Origin: GWE2-42-39 sp963662895
GTDB taxonomy: Bacteria > Bacteroidota > Bacteroidia > Bacteroidales > Prolixibacteraceae
NCBI GenBank assembly: GCA_963662895.1
Contig: OY759981.1
Span: forward strand, 2,666,001 to 2,730,000
Direction of reading: 5' to 3'
Length of the DNA: 64,000 bases
Under the pieces are notes generated by a model. It was not told where the DNA came from, did no database searches, and saw only the letters and a program-made list of their open reading frames with translations. A program made the position numbers and the translations under genes. The number at the start of each line of letters is the position of its first letter. Position 1 is the stretch's first letter. Positions 1 through 8,591 of this stretch are shown piece after piece.

Positions 1-507
1 GGTCATTTGATTTTCAACTGTTTTTACGGATATGCCCAGTTGTTTTGCAATTTCGGCATTACTAAAGTTTTGTTCGCGGCTCAGAATAAAAATTTTTTTT
101 CGTCCCGGGCTTAATTTTTCGACCGACTTTTTATATACCTTTTTAAGTTCCCTGAAATCCAGTTCTTCATCGAGCAAAATATCTTTGCCGGGATGCAATT
201 CAGCGTAATTCAGATATACCTGCTCTGATTTCGATTTACGGATGGTATTTAAAATGGCATTTTTTGCAATAGTAAAAACATAGGAATCGAACGATTTTCC
301 GATTACAAGTTCATTCCGTATTTTCCATATTTTCAGAAATACCTCCTGGACAATTTCTTCTGCCTCATGCGTATTTTTCAGATACGCAAGCGAAAAACTG
401 AAAAGTTTTTTCCCGTAAAGGTTAAACAAATCACGGAAAGCCTCACTCGAGCCTTCTTTTAATCGGGAGATCAGTTCCTGATTTATATGAATGGATTTTT
501 CATTCAA
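1..507 (-). CDS. ECF-type RNA polymerase sigma factor (3' end outside window)
   Basis: Partial gene read on the minus strand and truncated by the left edge. The reading frame is open from an in-frame stop near 525, and the first usable start is a TTG at 507, so the protein would begin MNEKSIHINQEL. Sigma region 2 is visible (LKNTHEAEEIVQEVFLKIW) and region 4 has a helix-turn-helix (NAEIAKQLGISVKTVENQ). Length so far is about 169 residues, close to a complete Bacteroidota ECF factor (about 180-200), so only the tail is missing. It would direct RNA polymerase to a small regulon, usually with a FecR-type anti-sigma gene and a SusC/D pair downstream, here expected beyond the left edge. It is related to, but distinct from, the factor at 22009-22599. 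The TTG start is an inference; no ATG fits. Confidence 0.85.
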   Translation of the reverse strand, partial: MNEKSIHINQELISRLKEGSSEAFRDLFNLYGKKLFSFSLAYLKNTHEAEEIVQEVFLKIWKIRNELVIGKSFDSYVFTIAKNAILNTIRKSKSEQVYLNYAELHPGKDILLDEELDFRELKKVYKKSVEKLSPGRKKIFILSREQNFSNAEIAKQLGISVKTVENQMT

Positions 508-964
508 TTTCGCATCGAAGTTAGTTTAATCGGTTGTCAAAAATAAGCAATCTATTTTAATTATGATTGCAGATTAACGATTTCTGACCGGATTCAAACC
601 GCTCCGGGGAAAGTGGCAAAATTAAATGATGAACAGTTCTGGTTAAAGACAAGGTATAACCCAAACTTCAAAATCAGATGTCCGGACTCTTCTGTTTGTC
701 AATATTCCTCTGTATAAAGGCACTTTCCGGGGCGACCGGATATAGGCTGTTACCTTCTTTCCATGTCTCCGGAATACCATGTTTTCAATTTTGCCTGAAA
801 GAAGGCGACCAGTAATTATTGGTAATTTTCGTCATTGTATTTTTTTTCTTAGCTTCGCTCTGCCTTCGCTTCACCTTCGCTTATCCTACGTTCGGAGTTC
901 GGAGTTGTGTCAATTTTATTTTGTCACTCTGAGTGTAGCGAAGGGGCTCGTCCTAAATTTGTAT
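508..964. other. Gene-free region between sigma factor and phosphatase genes
   Basis: About 450 bases without a convincing gene. One frame (779-1219, plus) is open but runs antisense into the phosphatase gene and its translation looks non-coding. A 35-codon open stretch at 613-717 (GTG start) has no recognisable features. The right half holds the short repeats described separately at 853-944. The region probably contains the promoter of the partial sigma gene, but I see no clear TAnnTTTG element facing it. Confidence 0.6.
853..944. repeat. CTTCGC repeats with 11-bp period and REP-like element
   Basis: CTTCGC occurs at 853, 864 and 875, an exact 11-base period. It is followed by a GTTCGGA doublet near 889-902 and by a stretch around 923-944 (GTCACTCTGAG then GTAGCGAAGG). 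The AGCGAAGG end is the reverse complement of the CCTTCGCT units, so the region can fold back on itself. The second element resembles the short dispersed GTCATTCTGAGCG...GCGAAG repeats seen in many environmental Bacteroidota genomes; that resemblance is from memory. Confidence 0.5.
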
Positions 965-2341
965 TTATTCGGCAAGTTTTGTTCTGTAATACGTCTCTAC
1001 ATCCTTCCAGTGATAGTAGGGAGCTATATCTGTTGTAACCGGAATTTTTACTTCCTTCTCACAGTGCAGCAATTTTACGATTACATCACCTGTCTTTTTG
1101 TTTCTGAAAAATACAATCTGAAGGTTCACGCCCATCGGCGACACTTTAAAATCGCTCCATACCCGGTAAACCTTATCCGGCTCCGGCTCCATGACATTCA
1201 TCCCCTGTATGTCCATTAACGCCAATAACGGGATTGTATATACATCATGTCCAAAGCGCAAATCAGCTGCTACATTTCCTTTTTTTATTGCATTGTCAGC
1301 ACAGTCCAGAATATTTTTCAACAACAATTTTGCACTATTCTTCGCTGCCATACCGTTAAGGGAAGAAGGACCGCAATTGTAATACATTTTGAGGTTAGAC
1401 GTTTGCCAAAGAATAAAAAGTTCATCCCTGGTAAAAATATCCGACATGGAAATATCCAAATGGCACAGATCCGGAACATTGGCGACTAACGAATACATCC
1501 GGAAAAAGAAATCGAAAGGATCTTGCCCTGTAAGTTCTTTTGCATACGGTATATCGTTGAAAACAGAAGATAAAAAACGGGTGGTATTAAAATGCTTATT
1601 GAAAAAATTGTGATAGATGGCAGAAATCGAATCTTTATAGATTTTTCTATTTGGATTTCCATTATTAAGATAAGTATTCCGATCTACTGCTTCCCTGAAA
1701 ATCTCAATATCCGGATTCAGCTCTTTCAGCCGTTCGTTATTGGCAGCCATGCTGAGGATACAACGCGGAACATCGGTTGATCGGCTGTATATATAACATT
1801 TACGTCCCTTCTTTGTTGAAAACACTTCGGGAAACGAATGAAACATGCGTCCGGCAATTCCCCGGTGTTCCAGGGCTCCGAGTTGAGAAAGAGCTCCATA
1901 ACGGCCTTCGGCATCTTCGCCCAGTAACTTGACCCGGGAATAAACGTTTTCGCCAAATGCAGTCAATTTACCTGCATTGTGCGCTTTCTGCAAAATGTTG
2001 TTGGGATTCTCATAATAACGTGCAGATGTTAGCCAACGGGAACCATGACGGCCATAATGGCTAATGTAAAACGGTTTATACCCCTTGGGGATCGGTGTCA
2101 TCCCTGTGTTTTCATTACTATAGGTCTTGTATATACCACTTGCGAATTCCTGGTTACTAAAGAATTCTTCTTTTGTTGTTTGAGCCTGAATAATTGTGGA
2201 GAACAAGAAAAAAAGAACAGAAAAGCAGAAAGCTATTTTATTCTCCTGAAAATAAACTGGTTTTAACCAGGCAAATAGTATTTTCCGGATATAACAAACT
2301 CCATTCTTATTTGCTTTTTGCTGAAAATAGAATTGTTTCAT
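965..2341 (-). CDS. Secreted histidine acid phosphatase (branch 2, MINPP/phytase-like)
   Basis: A phosphomonoesterase of the branch-2 histidine phosphatase superfamily, which includes multiple inositol polyphosphate phosphatases and periplasmic acid phosphatases. The nucleophile motif HYGRHGSRW lies near residue 99, and a late FGHD motif near residue 363 matches the HD/HAE acid-base position. A hydrophobic segment (KIAFCFSVLFFLFSTIIQAQ) before TTKEE looks like a signal peptide, so the enzyme should act in the periplasm or at the surface. I chose the ATG at 2341 because the longer frame (ATG at 2434) overlaps glmS by 47 bases and adds an implausible leader. Even so, about 35 residues precede the signal core, so the start is uncertain. 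It is last in a long minus-strand run after glmS. Exact substrate (phytate, sugar phosphate or other) cannot be read from the sequence. Confidence 0.78.
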   Translation of the reverse strand: MKQFYFQQKANKNGVCYIRKILFAWLKPVYFQENKIAFCFSVLFFLFSTIIQAQTTKEEFFSNQEFASGIYKTYSNENTGMTPIPKGYKPFYISHYGRHGSRWLTSARYYENPNNILQKAHNAGKLTAFGENVYSRVKLLGEDAEGRYGALSQLGALEHRGIAGRMFHSFPEVFSTKKGRKCYIYSRSTDVPRCILSMAANNERLKELNPDIEIFREAVDRNTYLNNGNPNRKIYKDSISAIYHNFFNKHFNTTRFLSSVFNDIPYAKELTGQDPFDFFFRMYSLVANVPDLCHLDISMSDIFTRDELFILWQTSNLKMYYNCGPSSLNGMAAKNSAKLLLKNILDCADNAIKKGNVAADLRFGHDVYTIPLLALMDIQGMNVMEPEPDKVYRVWSDFKVSPMGVNLQIVFFRNKKTGDVIVKLLHCEKEVKIPVTTDIAPYYHWKDVETYYRTKLAE

Positions 2342-2387
2342 ATTGTTAAATGCATTATTGGTAATTTTATAAAAAATATCTCCTTCA

Positions 2388-4229
2388 TTATTCCACTGTA
2401 ACCGATTTTGCCAGATTCCTTGGCTGGTCAACATTACAATTCCGCAATATTGCTATACTATATGCAAATAGCTGTAATGGGACTACTGCCAGCAATGGCG
2501 TTACTACCGAATCAGATTCCGGTATTTCAAAAATATCATCAACCATATTCTTTAAATTATTGTCCCCCTTAGTAATTACAGCGATAATATTTCCTTTCCT
2601 GGCTTTTACTTCCTGAATATTGCTTACTACCTTTTGATAATAGCGGTCCTGTGCTGCAACTACTACGACTGGTAATTTGTTGTCGACCAAGGCGATAGGT
2701 CCATGTTTCATTTCTCCGGCGGCATAGCCTTCTGCATGGATATATGATATTTCCTTTAGTTTTAACGCTCCTTCCAGGGCAACCGGGAAAAGACAACCTC
2801 TGCCAATGTATATCGCATTATTAATTCCACTGTATTTAGTGGCAATCTCTTTTATCTTTGGAAATGACATTAAAATATTTTCGATTTTTTCCGGTACGCT
2901 CAAAAGTTCGCCTATTACAGAAGAGTAGCGTTGATCCGAGATGGTTTTACGTATGTGTCCGAGTTTTAAGGCGAACAAAATAAATACGGTTAATTGTGCA
3001 CTAAATGCTTTTGTTGAAGCGACACCGATTTCTATGCCCGCATGGGTATATATACCTGCATGGGTTTCACGGGCAATCGATGATCCGACCACGTTACAAA
3101 CTCCAAGAACCAATGCCCCTTTCTCTTTCGCAGGACGTATCGCAGCAAGCGTATCTGCTGTTTCTCCACTTTGGGAGATAGCAATCACCACATCATTCGG
3201 GCAAATGACGGGCTTACGATACCTGTACTCTGATGCAACTTCAACCTCAACAGGTATCCTGGCCAGCTCTTCAATTATATATTTACCGATAAGCGCTGCA
3301 TGCCAGGAGGTACCGCAGGCAATCATGATAATTCTCCGCGCTTCAAGAATGCGGGGCATAACATTTGTAAGCCCTCCCAAGACAATTTCCTTATTGTCAG
3401 TATTGATACGACCTTTTAATGAATTTTCAATGGTCCGGGGCTGTTCAAATATTTCTTTAAGCATGAAATAATCATATCCTTTCTTCTCCATCTCATCCGC
3501 ACCGATTTCAAGTTCACGGATATCAGGGGCCTTTTCCTCTCCCTGGTCAACTGTTTTCAGGGTAAAACTTTTCGGAGTCAAAATGGCAATATCGTTATCG
3601 TTAAGATAAACCACACTCTTCGTGTATTCAATCATGGGGGTTGCATCTGAGGCCAGAAAATATTCACCTTCTCCTATTCCGATAACCAATGGACTGCTTT
3701 TCCGTGCCGCTATTAACTGATCCGGTTCATCATTGCACATCACTACCAGCCCGTATGCTCCAACTACCTTTAACAAGGCCATACGTACTGCTGACTCTGC
3801 TGATACCTTTTCTTCTAAATATAAATATTCTATAAGGTCTGCCAATATCTCTGTGTCTGTCTGTGTGTGAAAAATATATCCCTTTGCGGACAAATCACTC
3901 TTCAGTTTATCGAAGTTTTCAATGATCCCGTTATGAACAATTGTAAAGATCCCCTTCATTGAAGTATGTGGATGTGCATTTAAATCGTTTGGTTCACCAT
4001 GTGTCGCCCATCTGGTATGCCCCATTCCTGCATGTCCGCCGGTATCTTTATCAGAACAATATTTTTCCAGCTCACTCACCTTTCCTTTTTTCTTATATAC
4101 CGTTGCTTTATTTTTTTGGAACAAGGCAATCCCGGCAGAATCGTAACCCCGGTAGGCCAACCGTTTTAATCCGTTAATCAATACAGGATAAACTTCTTTA
4201 TTACCTATATAACCTATTATACCACACAT
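2388..4229 (-). CDS. glmS: Glutamine--fructose-6-phosphate aminotransferase (isomerizing)
   Basis: Makes glucosamine-6-phosphate from fructose-6-phosphate and glutamine, the committed step towards UDP-GlcNAc for peptidoglycan and LPS; cytoplasmic. At 613 residues it is normal length. The class II glutaminase domain begins with the N-terminal nucleophile (MCGIIGYIG, Cys2 after Met removal) and contains GHTRWATHGEPN. Two SIS isomerase domains follow (CGTSWHAALIGKY and SQSGETADTLAAI in the first; GRGCLFPVALEGALKLKE in the second), and the C-terminus has the typical LAKSVTVE. It lies 51 bases after the GlpT/UhpT-like gene in the same orientation. Since MtlD upstream yields fructose-6-phosphate, linkage to the mannitol operon is metabolically sensible, but co-transcription is inferred. 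No glmS ribozyme or riboswitch fits in the short upstream gap. Confidence 0.97.
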   Translation of the reverse strand: MCGIIGYIGNKEVYPVLINGLKRLAYRGYDSAGIALFQKNKATVYKKKGKVSELEKYCSDKDTGGHAGMGHTRWATHGEPNDLNAHPHTSMKGIFTIVHNGIIENFDKLKSDLSAKGYIFHTQTDTEILADLIEYLYLEEKVSAESAVRMALLKVVGAYGLVVMCNDEPDQLIAARKSSPLVIGIGEGEYFLASDATPMIEYTKSVVYLNDNDIAILTPKSFTLKTVDQGEEKAPDIRELEIGADEMEKKGYDYFMLKEIFEQPRTIENSLKGRINTDNKEIVLGGLTNVMPRILEARRIIMIACGTSWHAALIGKYIIEELARIPVEVEVASEYRYRKPVICPNDVVIAISQSGETADTLAAIRPAKEKGALVLGVCNVVGSSIARETHAGIYTHAGIEIGVASTKAFSAQLTVFILFALKLGHIRKTISDQRYSSVIGELLSVPEKIENILMSFPKIKEIATKYSGINNAIYIGRGCLFPVALEGALKLKEISYIHAEGYAAGEMKHGPIALVDNKLPVVVVAAQDRYYQKVVSNIQEVKARKGNIIAVITKGDNNLKNMVDDIFEIPESDSVVTPLLAVVPLQLFAYSIAILRNCNVDQPRNLAKSVTVE

Positions 4230-4280
4230 AATTAAACTTTTACACTGAATTACACTAATATGAAAGACTAACTTTACAAC

Positions 4281-5621
4281 TTATTTTTTCTGAGGAATAT
4301 ACCCTGCATTCCAGGTAAGGGCAAAAAGCAAGGTTGCTACGACTCCTGCTCCAATAAACGTTAGAAAAGCAGTGTCCCAGCCGCTGCGTGTTACCATATA
4401 ACCAATGCCCCAGCCCGACAAAATAGTACTTAAATAAGCAAAAAAACCAGTAAGCCCGATTGCCGTTGCCGCTGCTTTTTTACTGACCAGGTTAGCCACA
4501 ATGATTCCCACCAGCGCCTGCGGACCATAAATAAAAAACCCAATAACACAGAGAATGATTCCGTAAAAAAGAGGGCTTTCGTCAGGAAGGTGCCAAAACA
4601 GAAAAACAGCCACCGTGCATATTAACATGTAAATAACAGCAGCCCGACCTCCACGACCTTTAAATATGTGATCCATCATCCAACCGCTGGACAGCATCCC
4701 CAATATACCAAACCCCTCGTATCCTGCTACCAGCCAACCAGCCTTTTTCAAATCAATTCCTTTCATCTCGGTCAGGAAGGTTGGCCCCCAATCGAGCATT
4801 GCATACCGGATGGCATACAACGAAAGCTGGGCCAGGCAAAGTATCCATATCATCGGGTTGGCAAATACTTTTTTACGTACAAATTTTTTAAAATCAACTT
4901 CTTCTCCTATCTCCTCCATCTTTTCTGACTCAAGCATTTCCCCTTTGTATATTTCCACAGGAGGCAAACCCAGGGATTCCGGCTTGTCCCGTAAGCGATT
5001 CAAAATGAATATCGCACCAAGAATAGCCAATACAGCAGGAACAAAAAAGCATAAACGCCAGTCGTACACAACTAAAAAGCTGTTTAATAAAAGCACCAGG
5101 CCTGCCCCTATAGAGTGTGATGAATTCCACAGTGAAAATTTTACGCCCCTCTCTTTCGGTGAGAACCAGTTGGTGATTGAGTTCGCACAAGGCGGGAACC
5201 CCATGCCCTGAAACCAACCGTTCAGTAACCAGATGACCCCAAAGGCCAGCACTCCGCTACTCAGTCCAAAGAAAAAACTCATCAGAGCCGACATAAAAAG
5301 ACCAATGGCCATGAAATAACGCGGGTTGGTTTGGTCGCCTAAGAATCCGTTCAGAAATTTGGAAATTCCATACAGCAAGCCATGCAGGGTTAAGAACAAT
5401 CCTAAATCGGCCTTCGAGATTCCAAGATCGGCTTCAATGGCCGGCATGGCTATTGATAAGTTTTTCCGGACAAAATAGAAAAGGGAATATCCGATTATGG
5501 TGGTATACATGATCCGGCTCCTCCAATAACGGTAATGTGCTTTCATTTCATCCTCACTGGTAAAATGGTGTTCTATCTCCGGAGCGGGTTTTAAAAATCC
5601 AATTAATTTTGAAATATTCAT
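4281..5621 (-). CDS. MFS organophosphate:phosphate antiporter (GlpT/UhpT-like)
   Basis: An inner-membrane transporter of the OPA branch of the major facilitator superfamily, exchanging an organic phosphate ester for inorganic phosphate. At 446 residues with about 12 predicted membrane segments it has family length. Signature pieces include the N-terminal FLKPAPE stretch, the conserved phosphate-binding arginine in LFYFVRKNLSIAMP, GWFQGMGFPPC and the SPKERG loop, all close to GlpT. It sits 79 bases after ptsI and 51 before glmS. A lipoprotein glycerophosphodiester phosphodiesterase two genes upstream would release glycerol-3-phosphate outside the inner membrane, so glycerol-3-phosphate is the most likely substrate; a hexose phosphate is the alternative. 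Family assignment is firm, substrate is inferred. Confidence 0.9.
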   Translation of the reverse strand: MNISKLIGFLKPAPEIEHHFTSEDEMKAHYRYWRSRIMYTTIIGYSLFYFVRKNLSIAMPAIEADLGISKADLGLFLTLHGLLYGISKFLNGFLGDQTNPRYFMAIGLFMSALMSFFFGLSSGVLAFGVIWLLNGWFQGMGFPPCANSITNWFSPKERGVKFSLWNSSHSIGAGLVLLLNSFLVVYDWRLCFFVPAVLAILGAIFILNRLRDKPESLGLPPVEIYKGEMLESEKMEEIGEEVDFKKFVRKKVFANPMIWILCLAQLSLYAIRYAMLDWGPTFLTEMKGIDLKKAGWLVAGYEGFGILGMLSSGWMMDHIFKGRGGRAAVIYMLICTVAVFLFWHLPDESPLFYGIILCVIGFFIYGPQALVGIIVANLVSKKAAATAIGLTGFFAYLSTILSGWGIGYMVTRSGWDTAFLTFIGAGVVATLLFALTWNAGYIPQKK

Positions 5622-5700
5622 CTTTTTTTCTTTAGTGATAACTAAAAAATTGTTGGCTTCGTATCCCGATCTTGTGCGACCAGGACAATGTTTAAAACAT

Positions 5701-7404
5701 TTATTTTCTTTTGTCGTTTTTTGTTAATGAAGTACTCACCTGGTCCGCCGTACTTTTTCGACACACTTCGGCTGCCAGTTCCTGTGACCCTTTATAGCTG
5801 AAACTGCTGATCATCTGTTTAATTTCAGGAATACCACCTGCCGAAATACTCAAACTGCTTAGTCCCGTCCCGAGTAGAAATATGACGGTCTGCTGATTCC
5901 CGGCCATTTCACCACAAATACCAACCGGTTTACCGTGCTTTGTCGCGGTATCGGCAACCTTTTTGATACTTCGCAGTATGGCCGGATGAAAAGGATTGTA
6001 CAATTGGGAAACCTTCTCATTTAAGCGATCGACCGCCAGTGTATATTGAATTAAATCGTTTGTCCCGATACTGAAAAAATCAGCTTCCCGGGCAAGGTCT
6101 TCTGCAATCATGACCGCAGCAGGTGTTTCAATCATCACTCCCGTTTCAATATTTTCATTGAAATCGATGTTTTCTGAACGGAGTTCTTCCTTGCTGTTTT
6201 CCAGCAAAGACTTTGCTTCTCTGAATTCTTCAACTGAAATAATCATTGGGAACATAATTTTCAGATTGCCAAAGGCACTGGCACGAAGCAATGCCCGCAG
6301 CTGGGTTTTGAAAACATCTTTCCGATCCAGACAGAAACGAATCCCCCGCCACCCCAGGAAAGGGTTCTCTTCTTTTTCCTCCAGATAATAAGGGAGCGAC
6401 TTGTCCCCGCCAATATCCAGTGTCCGGATGATGATACTTTTGCCTTTACATGCTTCCAGGGCTTTCCTGTATTCTGCGAACTGGGGTTCCTCGTTGGGGA
6501 AACCTCCCTTGCTTTGCATAAAAAGCTGTTCACTTCGGAAAAGTCCTATTCCGTCGGCTCCATACTGCATCGTCTTCTCCACTTCATCTACAGAACCAGC
6601 ATTGCCCATAACAAGTATTTTCTTTCCATCCGTTGTTGTTACCGGCAAGCCTGCCTCTTTCAATATACTTGTTCGTTTTTGAAAATACAGAAAAGCTTTG
6701 TTCCGATACTTCCTGGCAATTTTTTTTTCCGGATTAATAATAATTTGATTGTCCAACCCATCCAGGATAACAAAATCGCCGGGCTGAAAAGCCGGCATTC
6801 CATCGCCCAGCCCCACTATTGCCGGAATGCCTTTATTACGGGCAATGATACACACATGGCTGGTCTGTCCTCCCAGCCGGGTAACCAGACCGCGTACTTT
6901 TGAAAAATCCATCAGCGCCGTGTCGGAAGGGAGCAGGTCTTCGGCCACGACGATTACCTCGCGGTCAATTTTTTCAAACAGGTTACCGGTTGTCCCTTTC
7001 ATCCGGTCCATAATGCGCGAACAAACATCACGGATGTCGGCAGCTCGTTCCTTCAGGTACTCGTCGTCAATTTCAGCAAAAAGACGGCCAAATTCGTCTT
7101 CGGTCTCTGCAAGTGCCCATTCTGCGTTTTTGTTTTCAGCAGTAATTTTCAGCAGTACGCTTTCCTTCAGTGCCGGATCTTCGAGCATCTCACGGTGGGC
7201 AGCAAAAATAGCGTTCCTGTCAGCCAGCTTTCCGACTTCGAGGGATGCTTCTTCCATTGCACTGACAAACCGGTCTGTCTCATCCGGCTTCTCTTTCTCT
7301 TCAATCAGTCGACGGCTGGCCTCCGGCTGGTTCCTTTTCACCATGTAGACCTCCCCGAAGGCAATTCCTTTTGATGCACTTGTTTTTACAGAAACCCTTT
7401 GCAT
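5701..7404 (-). CDS. ptsI: Phosphoenolpyruvate--protein phosphotransferase (PTS Enzyme I)
   Basis: The first enzyme of the PTS, taking phosphate from PEP and passing it to HPr; cytoplasmic dimer. Its 567 residues match the usual 570-575. The phospho-accepting histidine is His183 in the motif GGQTSHVCIIARN. The PEP-binding C-terminal barrel carries FRSEQLFMQ, RTLDIGGDKSLPY, IGTNDLIQY and the cysteine motif PVGICGEMAGN. It is 8 bases after the phosphodiesterase gene and in the same run as ptsH and mtlA, giving a self-contained mannitol PTS. The C-terminal 25 residues, rich in Lys and Thr, extend slightly beyond the conserved core. Confidence 0.97.
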   Translation of the reverse strand: MQRVSVKTSASKGIAFGEVYMVKRNQPEASRRLIEEKEKPDETDRFVSAMEEASLEVGKLADRNAIFAAHREMLEDPALKESVLLKITAENKNAEWALAETEDEFGRLFAEIDDEYLKERAADIRDVCSRIMDRMKGTTGNLFEKIDREVIVVAEDLLPSDTALMDFSKVRGLVTRLGGQTSHVCIIARNKGIPAIVGLGDGMPAFQPGDFVILDGLDNQIIINPEKKIARKYRNKAFLYFQKRTSILKEAGLPVTTTDGKKILVMGNAGSVDEVEKTMQYGADGIGLFRSEQLFMQSKGGFPNEEPQFAEYRKALEACKGKSIIIRTLDIGGDKSLPYYLEEKEENPFLGWRGIRFCLDRKDVFKTQLRALLRASAFGNLKIMFPMIISVEEFREAKSLLENSKEELRSENIDFNENIETGVMIETPAAVMIAEDLAREADFFSIGTNDLIQYTLAVDRLNEKVSQLYNPFHPAILRSIKKVADTATKHGKPVGICGEMAGNQQTVIFLLGTGLSSLSISAGGIPEIKQMISSFSYKGSQELAAEVCRKSTADQVSTSLTKNDKRK

Positions 7405-7412
7405 ATTTTTTC

Positions 7413-8297
7413 TTATTGTAGTCCCACGAACAAAGAAGGGTAGTCGGTTTCAATAATATCAGGCTTTGCAGTCAGCTCCCGGCGGTAGGCTTCCTCCCGT
7501 GCAGAGTCAGGTTTTACCCGGTCGGCAGTGGGATGGATCGATGTCATACACATCACTCCATGCGAACGCAGCAAGCGGTATACTTCGGCCTGCTCCGGCT
7601 GCATCGAATACCCCACGTAAGCCATCAGCCGGTTCCACGGGATGCCCGAGTTTTCGTATTTGTTGTAGTCCTCCATGTTAAAGATGGCAACACAAAGCAC
7701 CACATTGTCAACCCTCTGGTAATAAAAAAGTGCTTCTTCGAGCGAACGTACGCTTAGCATGATGTGCGGCCAGTTGTGCTCTTTCAACAGACTCACATAC
7801 ATCTCCCAGGGCACTTTTTTGTTATCCAGATTAAAAACAGTTTTGTCCCGTCCCCAGTCGAGCATCTCCACCAGGGTTGGTATTTTGTAGGGAGTGAGTT
7901 TTCCCTCACGGTCTTTCAAATAAAACTGCTGTAACTCCTCGTACGTGTAGTCCGAAATTTTTCCCGTGCCATTGGTGGTACGGTCGATCGTGGCGTCGTG
8001 CATCAGCACCAGAACACTGTCTTTGGTCAGTCTGGGGTCAATCTCGAAAAACGAGGGCATCAGGCTCAGTGTCTTCTCGCACGATTCGATACAGTTTTCC
8101 GGGTAGCCCGTCATCATTCCACCGCGGTGCCCGCTGATAATCACCGGACGACCTTCGCGGTACGTAAAATATTTCTGCAACTGTTCCATGTTGCGGACCT
8201 GTACCGTGTGCAACTTGGGAGACCTGCAACCGGTAATTGCCCCGGTAGTCAGTATTGCGGCAAGGAACAGGGAACCTGTTTTCTTTTTTACATTCAT
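7413..8297 (-). CDS. Lipoprotein glycerophosphodiester phosphodiesterase
   Basis: Hydrolyses deacylated phospholipid head groups to glycerol-3-phosphate plus an alcohol. The 294-residue protein starts with a lipoprotein signal (lipobox AITGC, Cys24), so it should be anchored in a membrane facing the periplasm or outside. The GDPD catalytic set is present: GHRGG (His57), PEN (Glu67), EID (Glu85, Asp87) and LMHDATIDRTTNGTG (His100). It lies between ptsH (23-base gap) and ptsI (8-base gap), an unusual position for a lipid-degradation gene. The GlpT/UhpT-like antiporter downstream gives it a natural partner. A cyclic or other phosphodiester substrate is possible, since this family is broad in Bacteroidota. 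Confidence 0.92.
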   Translation of the reverse strand: MNVKKKTGSLFLAAILTTGAITGCRSPKLHTVQVRNMEQLQKYFTYREGRPVIISGHRGGMMTGYPENCIESCEKTLSLMPSFFEIDPRLTKDSVLVLMHDATIDRTTNGTGKISDYTYEELQQFYLKDREGKLTPYKIPTLVEMLDWGRDKTVFNLDNKKVPWEMYVSLLKEHNWPHIMLSVRSLEEALFYYQRVDNVVLCVAIFNMEDYNKYENSGIPWNRLMAYVGYSMQPEQAEVYRLLRSHGVMCMTSIHPTADRVKPDSAREEAYRRELTAKPDIIETDYPSLFVGLQ

Positions 8298-8320
8298 ATC
8301 CGTTTGTTTTTTACTGTATT

Positions 8321-8581
8321 TTAATCTTTCAATGTTTTTATAAAATCAAGCACGGCCTGCATAGCCAGAGTTTCATCTTCTCCTTCAGTCGTGATTCGTA
8401 CTTCGCTGCCGTATTTCAGGCCCAGGGACAACAGTTTGATAATGCTGTTACCGGCGGCTTGTTTTTCCCCGCAGGACAGAACTACTGTGCTTTTAAACTC
8501 CTTGCACAGGGCTGTCAACCGGCTGGCAGGGCGGGCATGGAGGCCTGTTTTCAATCTGATAATAATTTTTTCTGAAACCAT
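8321..8581 (-). CDS. ptsH: Phosphocarrier protein HPr
   Basis: Small cytoplasmic phosphocarrier moving phosphate from Enzyme I to the mannitol-specific EIIA. Its 86 residues are standard. The active-site motif GLHARPA places His15 at the canonical position, and Ser46 lies in NSIIKLLSLGL, matching the regulatory serine region of Firmicute-type HPr. No HPr kinase is visible in this window, so whether Ser46 is used is unknown. It starts 10 bases after mtlD and 23 before the phosphodiesterase gene, within the mtl operon. Confidence 0.96.
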   Translation of the reverse strand: MVSEKIIIRLKTGLHARPASRLTALCKEFKSTVVLSCGEKQAAGNSIIKLLSLGLKYGSEVRITTEGEDETLAMQAVLDFIKTLKD

Positions 8582-8591
8582 AATTCTCCGT

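Noticed and set aside
779..1219. 146-codon plus-strand frame
   Set aside because: It overlaps the phosphatase C-terminus antisense and its translation has no protein-like features.
2342..2434. Longer start for the histidine phosphatase
   Set aside because: It overlaps glmS by 47 bases and adds residues with no signal-peptide character.
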